In this document: in pieces, positions 14,942 through 22,715 of the stretch
How the letters are laid out: every line of letters begins with the position of its first letter
How positions within the stretch are numbered: position 1 is the first letter of the stretch
From: JAJYIV01 sp964499955
GTDB taxonomy: Bacteria; Patescibacteriota; Patescibacteriia; UBA9934; GWF2-40-263
Assembly: GCA_964499955.1 (NCBI GenBank)
Contig: CAZCMI010000012.1
Coordinates: 1 to 29,182, forward strand
Length of the DNA stretch: 29,182 nt
Reading direction: 5' to 3'
Notes under the pieces: model-generated
Told to the model about the DNA's origin: nothing
The model's database searches: none
The model's input: the letters and a program-made list of their open reading frames with translations, nothing else
Translations under genes and position numbers: made by a program

Positions 14942-17515
14942 TTACACGGCATGGCGTCCATGGTTCCCGCCGTTGTTCCTTCCGTTGAACCGGCGCTTCA
15001 CGAATTCCGTCACCAGGAAATATGCGCCCGCCAGGGCGAAGACCTGGCCGATCAGCAGGGCCGTGGGCTGGAGGAAGCCGAAGGCCGCGCGTCCGACGGC
15101 GACCTGCGGCAGCACGAGCGCGACCACGGCGGCCAACCCGGTCAGGGCGACCAGCACGGGCGCCGAGCGCATGCCGCGCCAGAACGGCTTGCGCGTCCGC
15201 AGCGAATAAATCAGGGCGAGTTCCGTGATGACGCTGAACGTGAACCACATCGTTTGCAGCCCCTGCTCCCCCAGCTGGCGGAACCAGGCGAAGGCGGCGA
15301 AGTCGAAGACGGAACTGACCGTGCCGAACACCGTGGCCGCGATGATCACTTCCTTGGCATCCGCGCGGTGCGGGCGGCGCAGGCCCTCGGTATCGGGCCG
15401 GTCGGCGGCGATGGCCACCATCGGCATGTCGGTGAGCAGGTTCACCAGCAGGATCTGCGCGGGCAGCATCGGCAGGAAGTCCACGAACAGCGAGGCGATG
15501 GCCACCGAATAGAAGTTGCCAAAGTTCGAGGCCAGCGTGATCTTCAGGTACGAAATGACGTTGGCCGCGATGCGCCGGCCTTCCTCGATGCCGTCGCAGA
15601 TCACCGACAGCGACTTGTTCAGCAGGATGACGTCGGCCACGTCCTTGGCGGCGTCGGAGGCGCCCTGCACGGCCAGGGCCGCGTGGGCCACCTTCAGCCC
15701 CGGCGTGTCGTTGAACCCGTCGCCGAGGAACCCGACGGCGTGCTTTTCCTTCAGCAGGTCCAGGATGGCGAATTTCTGCGCCGGATCGAGGCGGGCGAAC
15801 ACCCGGTGGTGTTCCACCGCGCGGCGCTGCTGGGCCGGGGACATCGCGGCGAATTCCGCGCCCGTGAGCACTTCGCCCGGGTCGTCCACCAGCTTGAGCG
15901 TGTGCGCCACGGCGCCCGCCACGTCCGCCGCGTCGCCGGTGAGGATCTTGATGCGGACGCCCAGCCGTTTGGCCTTGGACACCGCGGAGGCGGCGTCGGG
16001 CTTAAGCGGGTCCCGGAACGCCACCAGCCCCAGCCAACGCAACCCGTGTTCTTCGCGCGCGGGGCTGCCGCCGCGCACGCCCGTGCGGACGGCCACGGCC
16101 AACACGCGGTTCCCTGCCCGGCCCTCCTCCTTGAGAGCGGCCGCGAGGGTTTCGGCGTCCGGCGCGTCGTCGCACAGCGGGGCGACGGTTTCGGGGGCGC
16201 CGCGGGAGACCAGCAGCCGCTCGCCCCCAGGCGTGAGCAGCACGACCGCGTTGCGGCGCCGGTTCGGGTCGAACGGGGCTTCGCCCAGCAGGCGCACGTC
16301 CCCCGCCTCCCGTTGCATCTCCGCCGTGGCTTTCGCCCACAGCGCCGTGTCGAACGGATTGCCGCGCCCGTCCTTGTTGCCAACCCGCTCTCCGCCCAGG
16401 ACGGCGGCGCGCAGCAACTCCGCTTCCTGATGCGCCTTCGCTTTCCCGTTCCCCTTCCCGTGCGGCACGCGCAGGCCCACCACGGTCATCTCGTTGCGCG
16501 TGATCGTACCGGTTTTGTCCGTGCATAACACTTCGATGCCGCCCAAGTCGTTGATGGCCGTCAGGCGTTTCACCACCACGCCTTTCTTGGCCAACCGCAT
16601 GGCGCCGCTGGACAGGGCCATGGTCGTAACCACCGGCAAGGCCTCGGGAATCACGCCGACCGTGAGGGCAATGACGAACACGAGCAGTTCGTCGAAGCGG
16701 CCCATGCCCTTCAGGCCCAGGTTCAGGGCGAAGGCCATCACCAGCGTGACGCCGATGAGCTTCAAGGTGAAGGTGGCGAACTGGCCGATTTCCTTTTCGA
16801 AGGCGCTGGCGGGTTTCAGTTCCTCCGCCAGGGCGATGGTGGCGCCCGCGGCCGAATGCCTCCCCGTGGCGATGACCACGGCTTCCGCGTCCCCGCCCAC
16901 CAGCATGGTACCCGCGAAGCCGACGTTCGCCGCTTCGTGGAAGGCGGCGGGGTCGTGGACCATGCGCTTGGCGGACTTGGCCGACGGCTCGGTTTCGCCG
17001 GTCAAAATGGATTCATCTACGAGCACGCCGTGCGCCCGCAGGAAACGCACGTCGGCGGGAACGCGGTCCCCGGCCCGCAGCCGCACGACGTCGCCGGTGA
17101 CCAGGTCGGCCGCCGGAACGTCCTGCTCCACGCCGCTGCGCACCACCCGGGCGTTGGCCCGCCAATACGTCCGCAGGGCCTTGGTGGCGCGTTCGGCCCG
17201 TTCTTCCTGGAAGAACCCGAGGAAGGTGTTGATGAGCGTGAAGAGGAAGATCAGCCCGGCCTCGTGCCAATCGCCGGTGAAGGCGGAAATGACGGCGGCG
17301 CCGAGCAACAGCCAGGCGAAGGGGGACGCGAATTGCCGGGCGAGCACGCGCGGCCAGGCGCGGCGCGGTTGCGGCAGTTCGTTGGGACCGGAACGCGCGC
17401 GGCGGGCGACGGCTTCCTGCCCGGACAATCCGCGCGGCGACGTCCGCAACGCGGAGAGCACGGCGTCGGAACCGAGGGAGGCGGCGCGGCCGTAGGGCAA
17501 CGGGGTGGCAGACAT
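14942..17515 (-). CDS. Cation-transporting P-type ATPase (MgtA/P3-like)
   Basis: 857 residues. Actuator motif LTGETEPSAK (171-180), phosphorylation motif DKTGT (333-337), and hinge GDGFNDTPG are all present, so the pump should be active. The M4 ion-site motif is PEALP (290-294). The M5-M6 region (SNFGNFYSVAIASLFVDFLPMLP, NLLTDMPMVAIAADRP) resembles MgtA-like and related P3 pumps more than SERCA-type Ca2+ pumps; the ion is most likely Mg2+, but H+ or Ca2+ cannot be excluded. The start is ATG at 17515; an in-frame GTG at 17524 is also possible but lies on the predicted transcription start. Extended -10 TGATACAAT ends 9 nt before the ATG, predicting a leaderless mRNA. Confidence 0.9.
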   Translation of the reverse strand: MSATPLPYGRAASLGSDAVLSALRTSPRGLSGQEAVARRARSGPNELPQPRRAWPRVLARQFASPFAWLLLGAAVISAFTGDWHEAGLIFLFTLINTFLGFFQEERAERATKALRTYWRANARVVRSGVEQDVPAADLVTGDVVRLRAGDRVPADVRFLRAHGVLVDESILTGETEPSAKSAKRMVHDPAAFHEAANVGFAGTMLVGGDAEAVVIATGRHSAAGATIALAEELKPASAFEKEIGQFATFTLKLIGVTLVMAFALNLGLKGMGRFDELLVFVIALTVGVIPEALPVVTTMALSSGAMRLAKKGVVVKRLTAINDLGGIEVLCTDKTGTITRNEMTVVGLRVPHGKGNGKAKAHQEAELLRAAVLGGERVGNKDGRGNPFDTALWAKATAEMQREAGDVRLLGEAPFDPNRRRNAVVLLTPGGERLLVSRGAPETVAPLCDDAPDAETLAAALKEEGRAGNRVLAVAVRTGVRGGSPAREEHGLRWLGLVAFRDPLKPDAASAVSKAKRLGVRIKILTGDAADVAGAVAHTLKLVDDPGEVLTGAEFAAMSPAQQRRAVEHHRVFARLDPAQKFAILDLLKEKHAVGFLGDGFNDTPGLKVAHAALAVQGASDAAKDVADVILLNKSLSVICDGIEEGRRIAANVISYLKITLASNFGNFYSVAIASLFVDFLPMLPAQILLVNLLTDMPMVAIAADRPDTEGLRRPHRADAKEVIIAATVFGTVSSVFDFAAFAWFRQLGEQGLQTMWFTFSVITELALIYSLRTRKPFWRGMRSAPVLVALTGLAAVVALVLPQVAVGRAAFGFLQPTALLIGQVFALAGAYFLVTEFVKRRFNGRNNGGNHGRHAV

Positions 17516-17524
17516 ATTGCGCAC

Positions 17525-17533
17525 ATTGTATCA
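17525..17533 (-). promoter_or_regulatory. Extended -10 promoter of the P-type ATPase gene
   Basis: Minus strand TGATACAAT (TACAAT 17525-17530). The -10 ends 9 nt before the ATG, so the predicted transcript is leaderless or has 2-3 nt of leader. No good -35. Confidence 0.65.
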
Positions 17534-17577
17534 CGGCGCACGCGCACCACCCCGCGCGCCCCGCCCTTCCGCGCGCG

Positions 17578-17604
17578 AAAAAACGGCCCGGCAAACCGGA
17601 CCGT
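17578..17604 (-). terminator. Terminator of the glycosyltransferase operon
   Basis: Minus strand 9-bp stem ACGGTCCGG/CCGGGCCGT (one T-G pair), loop TTTG, then a run of T6. It starts 7 nt after the stop codon. Confidence 0.9.
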
Positions 17605-17611
17605 CGTTTCC

Positions 17612-18628
17612 TTACCTCGTGAGGCGCTTGTACACGCGTTCGTATCCCTGCACCATCCGCTCGACGCTGAAGTAGCGTTCCGCGCGGCGCCGGCAGGCCT
17701 CCCGGCTGATGGTCGGCAGCTTCTTAATGGCCGCCGCCATCTGCGCCTCGGTGCGCACGACGAACCCCGTCTCCCCGTCTTGGACGATTTCAGACACGGA
17801 CCCGTTGTCGAACCCGATCGTCGGGGTGCCGCAGGACATGGCCTCCACCATGACCAGACCGAAAATCTCCTCATACAACGTGGGGAACAGCAGCGCCCGC
17901 GCATTCCGCATAAGTTCGACCTTCTGCGGCATCGACGCGGGGCCGTGAAACCGGACGGACACGCCGTCGATGTGCGGCTCGATCTGCTCCGACCAATACC
18001 GTTCCTCCGGGTAACTCATGCCGGAGATGACCAGTGGCACCTTGGCTTTCTTGGCGGCGCGGATGGCATGGTGGACGCCCTTCTCTTCCGTAATGCGCCC
18101 CAGGTACAGGAGGTAATCGGCCGGTTCCGCGTTGAACGTATACGCGGCTGTGTCGATGCCGTGGTAGATGTTCGCCACCCAGTTCAGCTCGGGGATTTGG
18201 CCCCGCTGGGCCAAGCTGAAACTGATGAACTTTTCCTTGGCGTACCGGAGCAAGTGCGTTTTCAACGCGCCGACGGGACTGTGGACGGAATGGACCGTCA
18301 CAGCCGGGGACGTAGCCGCGAAGTGGCAGCCGAGCAAGGAGAAATGCGAATGGATGATGTCGAAGTCTTTGGCGCGGCGATAGCACAACGAAAGCAGCTC
18401 CAGGTTCTCCCGAACGATTTCCAATTCGGACAGGCCGCGTTCCTTGCCCGTTTTCGGCACCACGGACACCGAGGGAACGCGCAGGCCGGGACCGGCAACG
18501 CCGAAGACCGTCACCTCGTGGCCGCGGTCCGCCAACCCGTTCGCCAAGTTCCCCACCGTGTTGTAGATGCCGTGCGGAACGCCGGGACTGACGGAGTGGA
18601 ACGTGTTGCAGATTTGGGCAATTCTCAT
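17612..18628 (-). CDS. GT4-family glycosyltransferase
   Basis: 338 residues from ATG 18628 (MRIAQICNTF). Two Rossmann domains of the GT-B fold; N-terminal acceptor side has GIYNTVGNLANGLADRGHEVTVFG. The donor side has LYLGRITEEKGVHHAI and the EX7E nucleotide-sugar motif in LYEEIFGLVMVEAMSCGTPTIG. This is a retaining GT4 transferase acting on cell-surface glycans, with no substrate readable. The ATG overlaps the TGA of the preceding glycosyltransferase (ATGA at 18625-18628), so the two are coupled and probably act on the same glycan. An in-frame codon upstream at 18652 lies within the preceding gene and is not used. Confidence 0.93.
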   Translation of the reverse strand: MRIAQICNTFHSVSPGVPHGIYNTVGNLANGLADRGHEVTVFGVAGPGLRVPSVSVVPKTGKERGLSELEIVRENLELLSLCYRRAKDFDIIHSHFSLLGCHFAATSPAVTVHSVHSPVGALKTHLLRYAKEKFISFSLAQRGQIPELNWVANIYHGIDTAAYTFNAEPADYLLYLGRITEEKGVHHAIRAAKKAKVPLVISGMSYPEERYWSEQIEPHIDGVSVRFHGPASMPQKVELMRNARALLFPTLYEEIFGLVMVEAMSCGTPTIGFDNGSVSEIVQDGETGFVVRTEAQMAAAIKKLPTISREACRRRAERYFSVERMVQGYERVYKRLTR

Positions 18629-19698
18629 ACGGTTTGGATCAGGTCGTGCCATGCGTCAAAGACATGGTCGGGGGCGCACCGTTCGCGGATGTCGTTCACG
18701 AACGACGCGGGCAGCGGGCGGGCGACGGCTTCTTTCACGGCCGCGGCGAGCGCGTCCGCGTTCGGTTCGGTGATCAGCGCGTCCATGCCGTGGGCGCGGT
18801 ACAGGTCCGCCCAGCCGACGCCGTCGGTGATGACGGTAGCCCGCCCCTGCAAGGCGGCTTCCATGACGACCGTCGGGTTCACGTCGAAATGGCTCGGGAG
18901 GATGAGGGCGGCGCAGGAAGCGTAGAACGAACGCAGCTCGGACGGTTCCACGGGAGGCAGGACGCGCACTGCGCGTGCGAACGGTTCTTCTTCCTGTTCC
19001 AACGGGCGGCGGCCGCCGACCCGCGTGAGGGCGACGACGTCGTAGGACGGGTACGCTTCAGCGAACGCGCGGACCAGCGGGATATTCTTGATGGGATCCC
19101 AGCGCGCCACGAAGCCAATGCGGTTGGCGGTGGCGGAAACCGGCGCGGGGTCGGCAAATGCCGGGTCGTACGGCAAGGGGATCACCGCCGTCCGGTCGCC
19201 GAGGATGCCCGGGTGGCGTTCTTCCATCTTTCCCACGCTCCACGCGTTCAAGAACACGTTGCAGGCCGCGCCGGCCAGGGATTCCCGTTCCATTTCTTCC
19301 ATACGCCGGATGACCGCCGGGGGCAGTGCGGATCCGATCTCCTTGTACCAAAATCCGTGCCGCGCCACGACGCACGGAACCCCCTGGGACCGCGCCGCAT
19401 CAAAGAGCAGCCAATTCGCCAGGGAAAACCCATGCAGGACCAGGACGTCCCCGCGGGCGTCGCGCACCAACGGCGCCAACGCCGCGCGCGCCTCCTCAAG
19501 CGCCTCCGGCATGCCGGGACGCGCGTCGCCTACCGCGGCCGAAACCGCCGCCTTGTACGTGCTTCCAAGCAGGCCCTTCAAGAAAAAACCGACCACGTGA
19601 TGGCCGCGTTCCTGCATGGCGCGCACGAACGAAGGAGCATACCGCTGCGGACCGCCGGCGACGTGCTTGTCCTCATAGATATTCGTCAGGATACGCAT
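18625..19698 (-). CDS. GT4-family glycosyltransferase
   Basis: 357 residues (MRILTNIYEDKHVAGGPQRYA). The GGPQRY loop near the N-terminus is the glycine-rich acceptor/donor loop of GT4 enzymes. The C-terminal domain has IGFVARWDPIKNI and a donor site DVNPTVVMEAALQG in which the first acidic residue of the EX7E motif is Asp rather than Glu. First gene of a two-gene operon; its promoter is 7 nt upstream and shares a -35 region with the divergent mutY promoter. The base before ATG is C, one of three exceptions to TATG. Confidence 0.9.
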   Translation of the reverse strand: MRILTNIYEDKHVAGGPQRYAPSFVRAMQERGHHVVGFFLKGLLGSTYKAAVSAAVGDARPGMPEALEEARAALAPLVRDARGDVLVLHGFSLANWLLFDAARSQGVPCVVARHGFWYKEIGSALPPAVIRRMEEMERESLAGAACNVFLNAWSVGKMEERHPGILGDRTAVIPLPYDPAFADPAPVSATANRIGFVARWDPIKNIPLVRAFAEAYPSYDVVALTRVGGRRPLEQEEEPFARAVRVLPPVEPSELRSFYASCAALILPSHFDVNPTVVMEAALQGRATVITDGVGWADLYRAHGMDALITEPNADALAAAVKEAVARPLPASFVNDIRERCAPDHVFDAWHDLIQTV

Positions 19699-19705
19699 GG
19701 GCCGG

Positions 19706-19734
19706 ATGCTAGCAATTTTCGGCCATTTCGTAAA
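19706..19734 (-). promoter_or_regulatory. Promoter of the glycosyltransferase pair (leaderless)
   Basis: Minus strand TTTACG (19729-19734), 17 nt, extended -10 TGC-TAGCAT (19706-19711). The -10 ends 7 nt before the ATG at 19698, so transcription should begin at the start codon. The -35 overlaps that of mutY. Confidence 0.65.
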
Positions 19735-19755
19735 GGTTGGACCCTCTGCTATGCT
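19727..19755 (+). promoter_or_regulatory. Promoter of mutY (leaderless)
   Basis: Weak -35 TTCGTA (19727-19732), 17 nt, extended -10 TGC-TATGCT (19750-19755). The -10 ends 8 nt before the ATG at 19764. Confidence 0.6.
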
Positions 19756-19763
19756 CTGTGCGT

Positions 19764-20654
19764 ATGCGCTCCCCCGCCGCCCGATTGCTCGCCTGGTTCC
19801 GCCGCTCGGGGCGGGATTTGCCGTGGCGGCGCACGCGCGACCCGTACCGCATCCTGGTCAGCGAGCTGATGCTGCAGCAAACCCAGGTCCACCGTGTGCT
19901 GGGCTACTACGACGCCTGGCTGAAGCGCTTCCCCGACTGGCGGGCGCTGGCGGCGGCGTCCAACGCCGAGGTGATTACCGCCTGGGCGGGGCTGGGATAC
20001 AACCGCCGCGGCCTGATGCTGCGGGACATCGCCCGGCAGGTCGTGGAACGGGGCGAGCCGAAGACACGCGAAGAGTGGCTGGCGCTCAAGGGTGTGGGGC
20101 CATATACCTCGGCCGCCGTGTCCGCCTTCGCCCTGCACCAGCGCGTCATCCCCGTGGACACGAACATCCGCCGGGTCCTCGGCCGGTATCTTTTGAACAA
20201 ACCGTTTGCCCAGCCGGCGGAAGACGAACGGATCGAACGGCGCGGGCTGGCCCTGTTGCCGAACCGCGGGGCGTACTGGGACGTGCCGCAGGCCCTGTTC
20301 GACTTGGCCGTTTCCATCTGCACCAAGGAGCCGGATTGCGCCCGTTGCCCGTTGCGCGCCGACTGCCCCGCCGCCGCACGCTTCCTGGCCGGGCGGGTAC
20401 GCATTCCCAAACGGGGCGTAAAAAAAGCCGTGGAACGCCGCCATCGTGGCAAGCTACACCCCGATCGCATCTACCGCGGCCGCATCCTGAAACTGGCGCG
20501 GGAAGAACCAGGGATCGCCGTCGCGGCGCTTGGCCCGCGTATCGACCCGGATTTCGACAAGAGGCACGACGCCGCCTGGGTCGAAGCCATGGTCGCCCGT
20601 CTGGAAAAGGATGGGCTGGTGAAAACGTCGCGCGGAACGGTCGCCCTCCCCTAA
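19764..20654 (+). CDS. mutY: A/G-specific adenine glycosylase, Nudix-less
   Basis: 296 residues from MRSPAARLLA. Removes adenine mispaired with 8-oxoguanine. Catalytic Glu is E34 in SELMLQQTQV, the helix-hairpin-helix is LKGVGPYTSAAV (108-119), and the catalytic Asp is D132 in VDTNIRRVLGR. Tyr114 stands where bifunctional lyases of the Nth group have Lys. The 4Fe-4S cluster cysteines are C186, C192, C195 and C201: spacing C-X5-C-X2-C-X5-C, one residue shorter than the usual C-X6. The C-terminal Nudix-like domain that reads 8-oxoG is absent; instead there are about 90 basic residues (HRGKLHPDRIYRGRIL...MVARLEKDGLVK) resembling a winged helix. Followed after 22 nt by the methyltransferase-like gene. 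Confidence 0.92.
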   Translation: MRSPAARLLAWFRRSGRDLPWRRTRDPYRILVSELMLQQTQVHRVLGYYDAWLKRFPDWRALAAASNAEVITAWAGLGYNRRGLMLRDIARQVVERGEPKTREEWLALKGVGPYTSAAVSAFALHQRVIPVDTNIRRVLGRYLLNKPFAQPAEDERIERRGLALLPNRGAYWDVPQALFDLAVSICTKEPDCARCPLRADCPAAARFLAGRVRIPKRGVKKAVERRHRGKLHPDRIYRGRILKLAREEPGIAVAALGPRIDPDFDKRHDAAWVEAMVARLEKDGLVKTSRGTVALP

Positions 20655-20676
20655 TCTCCCGCTGCAAACAGCCCGT

Positions 20677-21336
20677 ATGTTCTTCTGGCACCGCGTCAAA
20701 AAAACCGAGACGATCCCGACGTCGCACGGGACGGACATGCGGCTGGTGCGTGTCGGGCGGAAGTGGGAAATCCACGGGAACAAGGGTGACTTCCAAAGCG
20801 GCGCGTACATGGACGGCTTGTGGAAACGCGTGCTCCGCACCCTGCCGAAGCGCACGCCCCGGCAGGCGGACGGCTCCCTCGCGCCGTACCGCGTGCTGGT
20901 GCTCGGCGTGGCGATGGGCGGGACGTTCGGGCTTGTCTTGCGGCGCTGGCCGCATGCCCGCGTGACCGGCGTGGATTGGGAACCTGACTTTCTGTCGCTC
21001 GGCCGGCGGCTGGGCATTTCCACCGAAGACGAACGCGTGACGTTCCTGGCTGGCGATGCCGCCAAGGTCGTCCCGACGCTTACGGGTCCGTTCGATCTGA
21101 TTCTCGTGGACCTGTTCGAAGGCACGGAAGACGGCGTGCGCGTTGCCCAGGCGGCCCGGGACCCAGCCCTGCAGGACGCCTGCGTGCGCCTGCTCTCCCC
21201 CGCCGGCGTCCTCGCGCTCAACCACTACGCCGAGCCGGACGCCGCCGACGGTTGGGACGCCCACTTCCCCTTCTTCCGCCGCCTGCGCTTCGGCGCCAAC
21301 CTGATCACGGTCTATCGGCGCCGTCTGGCGGAATAA
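20677..21336 (+). CDS. Spermidine-synthase-like SAM-binding protein
   Basis: 219 residues with the Rossmann fold of the polyamine synthase/methyltransferase superfamily: motif I VLVLGVAMGGTFG (about 73-85), the acidic ribose-binding segment VTGVDWEPDF, LAGDAAKV, and FDLILVDLFEG as motif post-II. Stand-alone proteins of this kind are often annotated 'spermidine synthase' but lack enough of the N-terminal domain for a confident substrate. Probably cotranscribed with mutY (22-nt gap). Its TAA stop forms the first bases of the bidirectional terminator. Confidence 0.82.
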   Translation: MFFWHRVKKTETIPTSHGTDMRLVRVGRKWEIHGNKGDFQSGAYMDGLWKRVLRTLPKRTPRQADGSLAPYRVLVLGVAMGGTFGLVLRRWPHARVTGVDWEPDFLSLGRRLGISTEDERVTFLAGDAAKVVPTLTGPFDLILVDLFEGTEDGVRVAQAARDPALQDACVRLLSPAGVLALNHYAEPDAADGWDAHFPFFRRLRFGANLITVYRRRLAE

Positions 21337-21363
21337 AAACACCCCCGCGCAGGGGGCGTTTTT
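21335..21363. terminator. Bidirectional terminator shared by two convergent genes
   Basis: AAAAAC/GTTTTT, A-C mismatch, CCCCC/GGGGG, loop GCGCA. The plus-strand TAA (21334-21336) overlaps its left edge and the minus-strand TAG (21364-21366) abuts its right edge, so no base is left over. Confidence 0.9.
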
Positions 21364-22614
21364 CTATCGGAACAGGTCGAGGGTGAGCGACCAGGCGTAG
21401 CGCAGCAGGCGCCCGGCGTGGCGCGGTTTCAACACGACGCGGGACAAGCTCTTACGGCGGTCCTTGCTGTCGCAGAACTGTTCCAGGAAGGTGTCACGCT
21501 CCTGTTCGATGATACGGAACATCGCCCAGAACGACCGGTCGCTTTTCATGCGGTCCCATACGAAGCGGTACAACAGCTGGCGGCGGTAATACCCGATGAG
21601 GCCCGTACGGCGGTTCATCCGCGCGGCCAATTCGCCGGGGGCGGAGGCGTCGCCTGCCAAATACCGTTCGATGAGCGGGGCTGCTTCCTTGCCCGAGACG
21701 ACGGACCCTTTGATGCCGTCGGCTGCAAAAGCGCCGCAGAACCCGGCCGCGTCGCCGATCAAGAGTGCGTTGCCCGCATGAATGCGCTTCACACACCCGC
21801 CGATCGGAATATGGCTGCCGAAGACGTAATCCGGCTTCTCGATATCCCCTTCCACGGTGACGTAGCCGCGGTTGCGAAGTTCATGCAGGAAGGCGACCGT
21901 GAGACGACGCGCGTCGCCCCGGTCTTCCATCAATTTGGCCAAGCCGATGCGGAACGCCGGCCGCCCGTCCACCACGGTCGGCGAAATCCACCCGCCGTAG
22001 CCGAGCGAAAACTCCCCAAACCAGAAATGGCTGATGGTTTCCTCCGGGTCCGGGCCAAGATGCACGGTGCCGAAAAACACCTGTTCATGACCGAAGAGAA
22101 ACCGGCGGTTGCGCCACAGCCCCGCCACCGACTGCGCCACTTTGGAATGCCCGCCGTCCGCACCCACCAAAAACCGGCACTCAACCTCTTCCGCCGCCCG
22201 GCCTTTGGATTGGAGCGTCACGCGTGTCGGGCGCTCGGGATCGTCCACGCCGAGGAACACCGTGGCCGTCCGCAGCTCGACGTTGGGCGGCAGCGCGTCG
22301 GCCAGCGCGCGCACCAGGGCCTTGGTGTCCGTCTGGAAGATCCACGGCTCGCGCACGCGCGACACGAACTGCGCGGCGAAATCCGGCGCCACCACGCAGA
22401 TGCCCGTGATCGGGTTCGTGATGTACCGGTCTACGTCGAAAAACGTGCGGAATTCCTCCCGCGTCTTCGACGTAATGAGGCCGGTGGATTCCACCGTGGC
22501 CCCGGCGGCGGGCTTGGCGTCCACCACGAGCACCCGCAACGTGCGCGGCAAATGATGGGCCAAGGTCAGCCCGGCAAAGCTCGCGCCCACAATAACAACA
22601 TCGTACGAAGGCAT
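21364..22614 (-). CDS. Geranylgeranyl-reductase-family FAD-dependent oxidoreductase
   Basis: 416 residues. N-terminal FAD motif VIVGASFAGL (about 7-16), then VDAKPAAGATVESTGLIT, the middle GADGGHSKVAQ motif, and the C-terminal FAD/ribityl block GNALLIGDAAGFCGAFAADGIKGSVVSG. This matches the geranylgeranyl reductase/PHBH-like family, whose members saturate isoprenoid chains or hydroxylate aromatic substrates; the actual substrate is unknown. The start is preceded by GGGAGGACT, the only convincing Shine-Dalgarno-like run in the window, though promoter spacing suggests the mRNA begins near it. Confidence 0.88.
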   Translation of the reverse strand: MPSYDVVIVGASFAGLTLAHHLPRTLRVLVVDAKPAAGATVESTGLITSKTREEFRTFFDVDRYITNPITGICVVAPDFAAQFVSRVREPWIFQTDTKALVRALADALPPNVELRTATVFLGVDDPERPTRVTLQSKGRAAEEVECRFLVGADGGHSKVAQSVAGLWRNRRFLFGHEQVFFGTVHLGPDPEETISHFWFGEFSLGYGGWISPTVVDGRPAFRIGLAKLMEDRGDARRLTVAFLHELRNRGYVTVEGDIEKPDYVFGSHIPIGGCVKRIHAGNALLIGDAAGFCGAFAADGIKGSVVSGKEAAPLIERYLAGDASAPGELAARMNRRTGLIGYYRRQLLYRFVWDRMKSDRSFWAMFRIIEQERDTFLEQFCDSKDRRKSLSRVVLKPRHAGRLLRYAWSLTLDLFR

Positions 22615-22623
22615 AGTCCTCCC

Positions 22624-22652
22624 AACCTACCGGGCCGTTTCCCGCCTGGCAA
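22624..22652 (-). promoter_or_regulatory. Promoter of the geranylgeranyl-reductase-family gene
   Basis: Minus strand TTGCCA (22647-22652, five of six to consensus), 17 nt, TAGGTT (22624-22629). The -10 ends 9 nt before the ATG; transcription would begin inside or just after the GGGAGG run. Confidence 0.5.
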
Positions 22653-22681
22653 GGCACGGCCTCTTGGCGCTGCGGGCACCC

Positions 22682-22709
22682 TTGCGGGCTTTTTCCGGTG
22701 TGTCATGCT
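22682..22709 (+). promoter_or_regulatory. Promoter of rarA (leaderless)
   Basis: TTGCGG (22682-22687), 16 nt, CATGCT (22704-22709). The -10 ends 6 nt before the ATG at 22716, so a leaderless mRNA is expected. Confidence 0.5.
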
Positions 22710-22715
22710 CCCCCT

